Shown here: piece by piece, positions 7,501 through 14,351 of the stretch
How positions within the stretch are numbered: the first letter of the stretch is position 1
How the letters are laid out: each line of letters starts with the position of its first letter
NCBI GenBank assembly: GCA_033809415.1
Contig: JAPXLT010000074.1
Coordinates: 1-16,960 of the forward strand
Reading direction: 5' to 3'
Length of the DNA: 16,960 nucleotides
Source: JAQVUB01 sp033809415
Lineage (GTDB): Bacteria > Verrucomicrobiota > Lentisphaeria > Oligosphaerales > Oligosphaeraceae
Program-made: the position numbers and the translations under genes
The notes under the pieces: generated by a model
Told to the model about the DNA's origin: nothing
Databases searched by the model: none
The model's input: only the letters and a program-made list of their open reading frames with translations

Positions 7501-7624
7501 ATTTGTTGTCCGTGTCCCGTCCGTGTAAAGTCCGTGTCCCGTCCGTGTAAAGTCCGTGTGGGTTGTGGGCGTTAGCCCACGCCAAGTCTTTTCGTGTGGT
7601 TCGTGGTTAAAAAATCTTAAAGTA
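7501..7624 (+). repeat. Inverted repeat flanking the oxidoreductase gene, left copy
   Basis: It starts with ATTTGTT, then four 11-bp units alternating GTCCGTGTCCC and GTCCGTGTAAA (7508-7551). A hairpin module follows (GTGGGC 7565-7570 pairing with GCCCAC 7575-7580), then CAAGTCTTTTCGTGTGGTTC and GTGGTTAAAAAATC. The reverse complement of 8939-9041 has the same order with one fewer 11-bp unit. Confidence 0.88.
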
Positions 7625-7704
7625 ACGAGTATTGCCCCGCACCCCTTTTTCCCACCATCATTTCTTTATGAGAACAGGGAAAAAGCTTTCCTGTGTATTA
7701 TATT
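7577..7704 (+). promoter_or_regulatory. Duplicated leader/promoter repeat, copy B
   Basis: Near-identical to 155-282. It includes the palindrome GGGAAAAAGCTTTCCT (7677-7692) and GTGTATTATATT (7693-7704), ending 80 bp before the oxidoreductase start. Two unrelated genes share this leader, which suggests a common regulator or a repeat that carries a promoter with it. Confidence 0.55.
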
Positions 7705-7784
7705 CTATAAAGAAGCCAGAATTCGCGTGGCACGGGCAGGCGCCCATAAAAATCACAGCAAATAAGAACTCGAGGATAGTATTA

Positions 7785-8921
7785 ATGAAGACCTATAAAG
7801 TCGGAATGCTTGGATTTGGTTTTATTGGCAAGGTGCATGCTTACGGGCATTTGAATATTCCACTTTTTTATGATCAGAAGGATTTCCGCTCGCAAATCAC
7901 CAAAGTATGCACCTCGAAGGCTGAAACCGCCCGTCAAGCCGCAGAGCTGTTGGGAACCGCCCAGCCAGTCAACGATTTCCGGCAAATCACCGAAGACCCC
8001 GAGATCGATATCGTTGACATCTGCACGCCAAATAATCTGCACTGTGAAGCATTACTCTCAGCCATCCAACAGCAGAAGCATATTTATTGCGACAAACCGC
8101 TGACTGCAACCTGGGCGGAAGCGCAACAGATCAAGGAGGCCCTGAAAAACTACCGGGGCATCTCGCAGATGACTCTGCAAAATCGGTTTTTCCCGGTTAC
8201 CATGCGTGCGAAACAACTAATCGAGGAAGGTCGCATTGGCGAAATCCTCGAATTCCGCGCAGCCTACCTGCATTCCGGCAGCGCCGACCCGGAGGCACCG
8301 CTGAAGTGGAAGCTCTCCGGCGCAGCTGGAGGCGGCGTTGTCGCCGACCTGGGCAGCCATATCCTCGATCTGATGCATTACCTGCTCGGGGATTTCCGGG
8401 AACTCAGCGCCGCCACCTGGATCGCTTACCCGGAGCGCCCCTCTGCCGAAGACCCCACCCGGATTCTGAAAGTCGATGCCGAGGACAACATGCAGCTCAT
8501 CATGCGGCTGCCCAATGGCGCTCTCGGCCTGATCAGCGCCTCGAAGATCGCCACCGGCACCGAAGATGAAGTCAGTTTTGAAATCTACGGCAGCAAAGGC
8601 GCCATCAAATTAATGCCGATGGATTGGCACCGGCTCTATTTCTATGATACTGCCGCAAACGGCAAACCACTCGGCGGAGTGCGCGGGTGGACTGCCATCG
8701 ACTGCGGACAGCGCTACGACAAACCCGCTGGGTTCCCGACACCGAAGGCCTCGATCGGCTGGATGCGCGGGCACATGCACTGCCTCTACACGTTCCTGAA
8801 TTCTGTTCACACCGGCAAAGCCGTCGGCCCCACGTTGGAACAGGGTGTCTATATCCAGTATCTGCTGGAAAAAGTAAAAGAATCCGCCGCTAAAAAACAG
8901 TGGATTGCACTTCATAACTAG
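7785..8921 (+). CDS. Gfo/Idh/MocA-family NAD(P)-dependent oxidoreductase
   Basis: A 378-residue cytoplasmic dehydrogenase of the glucose-fructose oxidoreductase / inositol dehydrogenase family, oxidising or reducing a sugar or cyclitol; the substrate cannot be told from sequence. The Rossmann motif GMLGFGFIG is at residues 7-15. YCDKPLT, with Lys104, matches the family's EKP motif. ADLGSHILDLMHYL gives the catalytic-region D...H pattern, and the C-terminal sheet contains SFEIYGSKGAI. The length is typical. The start at 7785 has GAGG 9 bp upstream; an in-frame ATG at 7632 lies inside the leader repeat and is rejected. The gene stands alone between inverted copies of a ~110-bp repeat and appears monocistronic, driven from the repeated leader. 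Confidence 0.92.
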   Translation: MKTYKVGMLGFGFIGKVHAYGHLNIPLFYDQKDFRSQITKVCTSKAETARQAAELLGTAQPVNDFRQITEDPEIDIVDICTPNNLHCEALLSAIQQQKHIYCDKPLTATWAEAQQIKEALKNYRGISQMTLQNRFFPVTMRAKQLIEEGRIGEILEFRAAYLHSGSADPEAPLKWKLSGAAGGGVVADLGSHILDLMHYLLGDFRELSAATWIAYPERPSAEDPTRILKVDAEDNMQLIMRLPNGALGLISASKIATGTEDEVSFEIYGSKGAIKLMPMDWHRLYFYDTAANGKPLGGVRGWTAIDCGQRYDKPAGFPTPKASIGWMRGHMHCLYTFLNSVHTGKAVGPTLEQGVYIQYLLEKVKESAAKKQWIALHN

Positions 8922-8927
8922 ACTCCA

Positions 8928-9041
8928 TCCAAAAAGGATTTTTTAACCACGAACCACACGAAAAAACTTGGGGCGAACTGATCGCCCGCAACCCACACGG
9001 ACGGGACACGGACTTTACACGGACGGGACACGGACAACAAA
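8928..9041 (-). repeat. Inverted repeat flanking the oxidoreductase gene, right copy
   Basis: From 8939 this is the reverse complement of 7501-7624. A hairpin can form from GGGCGA (8971-8976) and TCGCCC (8982-8987). The inner edge, CCATCCAAAAAGGATTTTTT (8929-8948), also appears at 16748-16766 next to the methyltransferase gene, which defines one end of the repeat family. The remaining bases to 9102 hold the ribosome-binding site of the next gene. Confidence 0.88.
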
Positions 9042-9102
9042 TTGATGCAGATCGGTTGGAGAAAAAAAGACGGAAATTGGCGATAGAAGCAAGGTTGATA
9101 AC

Positions 9103-10551
9103 ATGAAAGAGTCTTTACAGATTGGTTGGGGAGAAGCCGACATCACGCCGGATAATCAAAAAGTCGAACTCGCTGGACAATACTATCAACGTCTGGCGAC
9201 TGGAATCCATTCGCGCATCAAAACCGTCGCACTGGTTCTCGAGAAAGGGCACGAGCAGGCTCTGATGATTTCTCTGGATGTAGTGAGTTTTCCCGAGGAC
9301 TTGCAAAAAGATGTACGCGCCATCATCCATCGGGAAATTCCAGTCCTGCGTCCGGAAAGCATCTTTCTGAATGCCATTCATACGCACAACGCCCCGTACA
9401 CTCAAGCATCCGGCCTCTTCCGGGACTGGCTGCCGCTGGATCAGGATGCCCTGAAACCGGCCGATTACCTGGTCTTTCTCAAAACGCAGATTTTGTCAGC
9501 GGCAAAAGCTGCCTGGAAGGGACGTTCTGCTGGTGGCATTGCACCAGCTTTCGGCAATGCCCGCATCGGCCATTGTCGGCGTGCAGTGTATACGAACGGC
9601 ACTGCGGAAATGTACGGTGACACCACTCGCCCGGATTTTATCGGCATGGAAGCCGGTGAAGACTCCGGCGTGGACATGTTGTTCACCTTCAATGCAGATG
9701 GAAAACCCACCGGCATGATCCTGAATGTCGCCTGCCCATCCCAAGTTATGGAATCCACATATCAGATATCCTCGGACTACATGGGAGCAACCCGCGAAAA
9801 CCTTAAACTCGAGTTCGGCGCAGACTTCCATACACTCTGCCAGATCAGCGCGGCAGGATGTCAGTCACCCCGCGACTTGACACGCGCATACCGAACCGAA
9901 CCGGATTTCTGGCATGCGGACGGCGTCACCGAACTGGCAAAACGCCTGACATGCGCCGTGCAGGAAGCTTTCCCGCAAACGGTCGGGAAAATTCAAACCA
10001 ACCCGATTTTCCAGCATACCTGCAAACGAGTCTCTTTGCCGATGCGTCGTGCCTCCTTCCAGGATTACCGCAAGGCCAAGGAAAAACTCGAACAGTTGCT
10101 TGCCACGATGCCGGAATATGAAGCTTTCCTTGATTTCTGCCGGGAAACGCATGCGAATGAAGCCATTCCGAACCGGCCCGGCCCCTACGACAGCAAACTG
10201 CATCATTTTGTTCTGATCCAGAATGAAAAAGCAGTCATCAAACGCTATGAAATGCAGGATGCCAATCCGAATTTCGAGTTTGACATGCAGGCTCTGCGCG
10301 TCGGTGACTCTGCCATTGTCAACTGCCCATTCGAGTTGTACTTGGTCTTTGGACAGATCATCAAAGCACGCTCCTCAGCAAAACAAACCTTCGTCGTGCA
10401 ACTCTCCGGAGGCTCAGGAAGCTACCTGCCCAGCCCCGAAGCTGAACGACTCGGCGGATACGGCGGACTGATCATCAATGGCAAAGTCGGCTCCGATGGC
10501 GGCTACAAACTCACCGACGAAGCCGTCACCGCAATCCAAAAACTCTTCTGA
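9103..10551 (+). CDS. Neutral/alkaline ceramidase-like protein
   Basis: A 482-residue protein similar to the N-terminal catalytic domain of neutral ceramidases. The opening GWGEADITP is the family's usual first strand. NAIHTHNAP (His93 and His95) corresponds to the HTH metal-binding motif of these zinc amidohydrolases. It has no signal peptide, and it is shorter than true ceramidases because the C-terminal immunoglobulin-like part is missing. Many PVC bacteria have such short relatives of unknown substrate, so ceramide cleavage should not be assumed. CAAGG lies 8 bp before the start. It is 181 bp downstream of the oxidoreductase, separated by the repeat, and 82 bp upstream of lolC, separated by a heptamer array. 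Confidence 0.75.
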   Translation: MKESLQIGWGEADITPDNQKVELAGQYYQRLATGIHSRIKTVALVLEKGHEQALMISLDVVSFPEDLQKDVRAIIHREIPVLRPESIFLNAIHTHNAPYTQASGLFRDWLPLDQDALKPADYLVFLKTQILSAAKAAWKGRSAGGIAPAFGNARIGHCRRAVYTNGTAEMYGDTTRPDFIGMEAGEDSGVDMLFTFNADGKPTGMILNVACPSQVMESTYQISSDYMGATRENLKLEFGADFHTLCQISAAGCQSPRDLTRAYRTEPDFWHADGVTELAKRLTCAVQEAFPQTVGKIQTNPIFQHTCKRVSLPMRRASFQDYRKAKEKLEQLLATMPEYEAFLDFCRETHANEAIPNRPGPYDSKLHHFVLIQNEKAVIKRYEMQDANPNFEFDMQALRVGDSAIVNCPFELYLVFGQIIKARSSAKQTFVVQLSGGSGSYLPSPEAERLGGYGGLIINGKVGSDGGYKLTDEAVTAIQKLF

Positions 10552-10558
10552 TCCCCAC

Positions 10559-10623
10559 ACCCCCTGTTTTCCTCCTGCCTCCTGCCCCCTGCACCCTGCC
10601 CCCTGCACCCTGCACCCTGCCCC
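10559..10623 (+). repeat. C-rich heptamer array next to the lolC start
   Basis: Units of 7 bp alternate CCTGCCC and CCTGCAC. The array ends about 10 bp before the lolC ATG, leaving only TAAATAAAA between. No Shine-Dalgarno sequence is visible. The minus strand is G-rich and could form a G-quadruplex. Confidence 0.88.
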
Positions 10624-10633
10624 CTAAATAAAA

Positions 10634-11905
10634 ATGAAATTACCGGCAGAAATTTTTCTGGCTTTGCGCTATCTAAAGCCGAAGCGCACCTTTATCTCGA
10701 TCATCACCCTGCTTTCCATCTTGGGACCGACTCTGGGTGTGGCCATTTTGCTGATTGTCAGCTCGGTCATGGCTGGTTTCGACCGTGATATCCGCGAAGG
10801 CATCATGAGCATGCAGGCGCACCTGACCGCATATCCCGTCCTCGCGGAAAGTTTTGCCAAACCGCTCGAGATTGTCGAACAGCTAGAGAAGCATGGTCTG
10901 AAAAGCACGCCGGTTATCGAGGGCAATGCGTTGATTCAGGTACGGAAGCAGATTCTGCCCAAGGTCATCAGGGGCATCATTCCTGATCTTGAAAAGAACG
11001 TCACCTCGATCCAGCGCAATTATTTTCATCCAGGGCATATCCTCAAGGATGGTGAAGTGATCCTCGGTGCCCGCCTGGGAATGATGACCGGACTGCGAGA
11101 AGGTGATGAGTTCCTGATTCATTCCCCTGCCCGCCTGACCCGGAATATTGTCTGGAAAGAGGATGGCGGTGTGGAAGTCCGGGAACCCGATGAGATATAT
11201 TTGCCGGAAGAGGTGCGCGTGGCGGGATTTTATTCGATGGGGGTGGCCGATTACGATGACAATGTCCTAGTCATGCACTTGGATCAGGCCGCTGAACTAA
11301 TGGGGCTGGACTGGGGCAGCGCAACCTCGATCCAGATTGCAGTGCCAGACCCCATGCAGATGAACGAATTGACCGAAAAACTCAAACGGGAATTTCCCAT
11401 GTGTCACTTCGTCACTTGGCAGGAAAAAAACAAGCTGCTTTTCGGCACTCTTCAAGTGGAAAAGAACCTGATGACTTTCCTGATGACTTTTATTGTCCTA
11501 GTCGCGTCCTTCTGCATTGCCACCACCCTGATTACGGTTGTCGTCCAGAAAACCCGTGAAATCGGCGTGTTGAAGGCAGTAGGCATGTCCGGCTTCACCA
11601 TCGCCAGGATTTTTTTGTTGCAGGGTGGCATAATCGGGGTGTTAGGCACCGCCTTAGGTGTCGCCCTCGGCCTGACAGTCATGGCTTTCCGTGACAACAT
11701 CGCCAGCCTGCTCAGTGCCATCATGGGACATGAAATCTTTCCGCCCGAACTCTATCACCTGATGAAAATCCCCGCCCTGACTACGCCCACCGACTTGATC
11801 ATGATCATTTCACTTTCCCTGACCATCTGCATCCTGGCTGCCTTGATCCCGGCCATCTATGCTGCGGCATTGCAACCAGCAAAAGCCCTTCAGGAGGATC
11901 ATTGA
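10634..11905 (+). CDS. lolC: LolC/E-family lipoprotein-releasing ABC permease
   Basis: A 423-residue inner-membrane permease that, with LolD, extracts lipoproteins from the inner membrane for outer-membrane sorting. One N-terminal membrane segment (about 20-46) is followed by a large periplasmic domain (about 47-275) and three C-terminal membrane segments (about 278-305, 326-355 and 385-412). This is the FtsX/LolC/E layout. QKTREIGVLKAVGMS, after the second segment, is the family's coupling-loop signature, and the tail ends PAKALQE. A single LolC/E with LolD suggests a homodimeric permease; whether it is best called LolC or LolE is open. lolD starts 2 bp after its stop. There is no visible ribosome-binding site, only an A-rich leader after the heptamer array. 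Confidence 0.9.
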   Translation: MKLPAEIFLALRYLKPKRTFISIITLLSILGPTLGVAILLIVSSVMAGFDRDIREGIMSMQAHLTAYPVLAESFAKPLEIVEQLEKHGLKSTPVIEGNALIQVRKQILPKVIRGIIPDLEKNVTSIQRNYFHPGHILKDGEVILGARLGMMTGLREGDEFLIHSPARLTRNIVWKEDGGVEVREPDEIYLPEEVRVAGFYSMGVADYDDNVLVMHLDQAAELMGLDWGSATSIQIAVPDPMQMNELTEKLKREFPMCHFVTWQEKNKLLFGTLQVEKNLMTFLMTFIVLVASFCIATTLITVVVQKTREIGVLKAVGMSGFTIARIFLLQGGIIGVLGTALGVALGLTVMAFRDNIASLLSAIMGHEIFPPELYHLMKIPALTTPTDLIMIISLSLTICILAALIPAIYAAALQPAKALQEDH

Positions 11906-11906
11906 C

Positions 11907-12599
11907 ATGGCCGGCAATAACAATATCCTCTATCAAATCATTGACTTGAAAAAGCATTTCCGCATCGATGGCAGCTCGATTCAGGTGCTGGACGGCTTGA
12001 ATTTCGAAATCCCGAAGGGGCTTTGGGTCTCGCTGGTGGGTCCATCGGGTTCCGGCAAAACCACATTGCTGCATCTGCTCGGAGGGTTGGACAAACCTAC
12101 TGCCGGGCAGATCCTGCTCGAAGATCAGAACCTCGCACGCCTTGGCCGCAGAAAACTGAGCAGGCTGCGCCGCGATAAAATCGGCTTCATCTTTCAGTCT
12201 TATCACCTCTTCCCGGAACTTACGGCTCTCGAAAACGCCGTCTTGCCGGCATTATATTTCGGACGCGACCGCACGGAAGCCTGCCGCAAGGCTAAGCGCC
12301 TGCTCAGCGATTTTGGCCTGGCGGACCGTCTCGAGCACCGCCCCCGCGAACTATCCGGTGGGGAACAGCAGCGCGTTGCCATCGCCAGGGCTCTGATCAA
12401 TGATCCGCAGATCATCTTGGCCGATGAACCAACCGGCAACCTCGATGCGGCAGCCGCTGCGGAAATCATCCGCATCCTGAATTCTTTGCGCGAAAGTGAC
12501 CAGCGCACCATTGTCATGGTCACGCATGATCAGCAATTGGCAGCAAAAACCGACTTGATCATTCGTCTGCAAGCCGGTAAAGCCTGTCTGCAACCATAG
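11907..12599 (+). CDS. lolD: LolD-family ABC transporter ATPase
   Basis: A 230-residue cytoplasmic ATPase powering the adjacent permease. Walker A is GPSGSGKT (45-52), the Q-loop is Gln97, the signature is LSGGEQQR (149-156), Walker B is IILADE (169-174) with catalytic Glu174, and the switch His is in VTHD (His207). EPTGNLD is the usual MacB/LolD-type sequence. AGGAGG (11892-11897) lies 9 bp before the start, inside the end of lolC, so the pair is translationally coupled. An in-frame ATG at 11859 lies within lolC and is rejected. LolD, MacB and FtsE ATPases are hard to separate by sequence; the partner gene decides it. Confidence 0.93.
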   Translation: MAGNNNILYQIIDLKKHFRIDGSSIQVLDGLNFEIPKGLWVSLVGPSGSGKTTLLHLLGGLDKPTAGQILLEDQNLARLGRRKLSRLRRDKIGFIFQSYHLFPELTALENAVLPALYFGRDRTEACRKAKRLLSDFGLADRLEHRPRELSGGEQQRVAIARALINDPQIILADEPTGNLDAAAAAEIIRILNSLRESDQRTIVMVTHDQQLAAKTDLIIRLQAGKACLQP

Positions 12600-12662
12600 T
12601 TTTCATCTAAATATCATCGCTTTCTTCAAGAATTCTCAACCAACAGACAAGGAGACAATGTA

Positions 12663-13913
12663 ATGCAACTGTCGAAATACAGCATGGGCGTCGGCGACCG
12701 TTTTGGCCATCAGGCACGGGCACAACTGGCGGCAATTATTAAAGCGCGCAGTCTGGGTGTGGCCATTGCGCCAGTCTGGAACAAATCCTTCCGCGAACAT
12801 TCGATCATTGGCACCTCCCCCTGTGATGTACGTGCTGCCGTCACCCAAGCTGTCAATGCCTTTTGCTTTACTGGTGAATACCATGTTGACGCTGATCATA
12901 TCAACCTCAAAAATGTCGATCTATTCATGGATGCCAGCGACTTCTTCACCTTGGATGTCGCGGATTTCAGCGGCAAACCTGCTGCCGCAAAGGATATCAA
13001 GGCCTTTCTGAAAAAACATGCCGATCTGATTGGCAAAAATCTCGAAATCCCCGGAATCAAGGCAGCTGTCGCCGTCACTGCTAAAGAAGCGGAAGCGATT
13101 GCCGGCAAGTATCTGCTGGCGGTTCAGGAGGCCGGAAAACTCTACCGGCACATTGAAAGCAAAAAAGGCGCTGGAAATTTCATCGCCGAGGTATCCATGG
13201 ACGAAACCGACCTGCCGCAAACACCGGTCGATATGTTGTTCATCCTGGCGGCGATTGCCGATGAAAAAATCCCTGCCCAGACGATTGCCCCGAAATTCAC
13301 CGGACGTTTCAACAAAGGCGTTGACTATGTCGGCAACTTGGCTCAGTTCAAAAAGGAGTTCAACGAAGACCTGGCCGTCATCCAATACGCTGTCGAAAAA
13401 TTTGGTTTGCCCAAAAATCTGAAATTGAGCGTTCATTCTGGCAGTGATAAATTTTCCATCTATCCGATCATTAAAGATGCCCTGAAACGCTTTGATGCCG
13501 GACTACATCTGAAGACGGCAGGCACCACCTGGCTCGAAGAACTGATTGGGCTAGCAACCGCCGGCGGCGAAGGCCTCGAACTGGCCAAGGATATCTATGC
13601 GCAGGCTTACAAGCGCTTTGATGAACTCTGCAAGCCCTATGCCACCGTCATCGATATCGATACCGCAAAATTGCCCAAGCCGGTCGCAGTCGCCAAGTGG
13701 AATGCCGAAAAGTTCTGTTCGGCTCTGCGGCATGACCAGAGCAATGCGGACTACAACCTGCATTTCCGCCAGATGCTGCATGTCGCATTCCGCATTGCCG
13801 CTGAAATGGGCGACCGCTATCTTGATGCACTCGAACAATTCGAACCGGTCGTCGCACAAAACGTGACCACCAACATCTTCGAACGCCACATCAAACCCGT
13901 CTTCATCCAGTAA
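12663..13913 (+). CDS. uxaE: Tagaturonate epimerase family protein (UxaE)
   Basis: A 416-residue cytoplasmic protein of the UxaE family, whose characterised members convert D-tagaturonate to D-fructuronate in hexuronate use. The opening YSMGVGDRFGHQ, the metal-site-like EYHVDADHI (His74, Asp76, Asp78, His79) and VHSGSDKFSIYP (257-268) fit the family as I know it. GGAG is 8 bp before the start. It follows lolD by 63 bp on the same strand with no obvious terminator, so read-through from lolCD is possible. No other hexuronate gene is present in this window, so the substrate remains an inference from the family. Confidence 0.8.
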   Translation: MQLSKYSMGVGDRFGHQARAQLAAIIKARSLGVAIAPVWNKSFREHSIIGTSPCDVRAAVTQAVNAFCFTGEYHVDADHINLKNVDLFMDASDFFTLDVADFSGKPAAAKDIKAFLKKHADLIGKNLEIPGIKAAVAVTAKEAEAIAGKYLLAVQEAGKLYRHIESKKGAGNFIAEVSMDETDLPQTPVDMLFILAAIADEKIPAQTIAPKFTGRFNKGVDYVGNLAQFKKEFNEDLAVIQYAVEKFGLPKNLKLSVHSGSDKFSIYPIIKDALKRFDAGLHLKTAGTTWLEELIGLATAGGEGLELAKDIYAQAYKRFDELCKPYATVIDIDTAKLPKPVAVAKWNAEKFCSALRHDQSNADYNLHFRQMLHVAFRIAAEMGDRYLDALEQFEPVVAQNVTTNIFERHIKPVFIQ

Positions 13914-13916
13914 CTT

Positions 13917-14100
13917 CTTTTTTAACCACGAACCACACGAAAAAGCACGAAAATTTTTTATAGGGGTTGCTGCTTCGACGGATGAAATGGCACGCGAATT
14001 TGTGATCTGGCCTATTGGTTTCTCCGATGGATTGGACGGATCAAGTAGATCGGTCGGATCAAGTAGATCGGTCGGATCGGCGATGTTGGGATTCCCCCTG
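13917..14100 (-). repeat. Composite intergenic repeat downstream of uxaE
   Basis: On the minus strand this carries 9-bp units alternating GATCCGACC and GATCTACTT, then the GAGAAACCAATAG / CAGATCACAAATTCGCGTG core shared with 27-100, then CGTCGAAGCAGCAACCCC and the TTCGTGTGGTTCGTGGTT end. It begins 4 bp after the uxaE stop. Confidence 0.88.
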
Positions 14101-14305
14101 AAGGCGCGACATAATCTCTGTCCATCGTCCATTGTCCATCGTCCATCGTCCATCGTCCATCGTCCATTGTCCATTGTCCATTGTCCATCGTCCATTCAGC
14201 AGTCCATTCTTGTCCATTCAGTCCATCGTGTCCATTCTTGTCCCTGTCCATCGTCCATAAAAAATCTTTTCCAAAAAAGAAGAAGTTGGGCAATAGTACG
14301 AAAAT
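14040..14305 (-). repeat. Long composite inverted repeat, right partner
   Basis: Reverse complement of the 7271-7500 block, with the same modules in the same order and no gap. It contains the GTCCATY heptamers at 14120-14196 (11 regular units), then irregular GTCCAT pieces to about 14258. There is no credible gene in 13914-14351; the open frames here are repeat-derived. Confidence 0.88.
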
Positions 14306-14321
14306 TTTCGTGCATTATAGT
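14298..14321 (+). promoter_or_regulatory. Palindrome and -10-like box before the DUF4159 gene
   Basis: ACGAAAATTTTCGT (14298-14311) is a perfect 14-bp palindrome. It overlaps GTGCATTATAGT (14310-14321), close to the GTGTATTATATT seen in the two duplicated leaders. TATAGT is a 5/6 match to a -10 box. No good -35 is present. The candidate start point lies about 25 bp before the gene. Confidence 0.4.
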
Positions 14322-14351
14322 AAGCAAGTACAAAACAAGGAGGTTACTCTC

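Larger units (their letters stand above)
6988..7784. other. Gene-free repeat region containing a scaffold gap
   Basis: Almost 800 bp without a credible gene. In order it holds a G-rich heptamer array, a partial repeat core (about 7246-7301), ten N bases (7302-7311), a GATGGAC-type heptamer array, 9-bp units, 11-bp units, a hairpin, and the duplicated leader before the oxidoreductase gene. Apparent open frames here come from repeats whose unit lengths are not multiples of three. Confidence 0.85.

Noticed and set aside
7632..7784. N-terminal extension of the oxidoreductase
   Set aside because: It lies in the duplicated leader, lacks a ribosome-binding site, and would put 51 non-family residues before the Rossmann motif.
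8929..8948. Rho-independent terminator (ATCC-AAAAA-GGAT followed by T run)
   Set aside because: The stem is only 4 bp, and the same sequence lies beside the methyltransferase start, so it is better seen as a repeat edge.
12658..12663. ATG-TAA minimal reading frame just before uxaE
   Set aside because: The Shine-Dalgarno is only 3 bp from this ATG and 8 bp from the uxaE ATG, so the pair is probably accidental.
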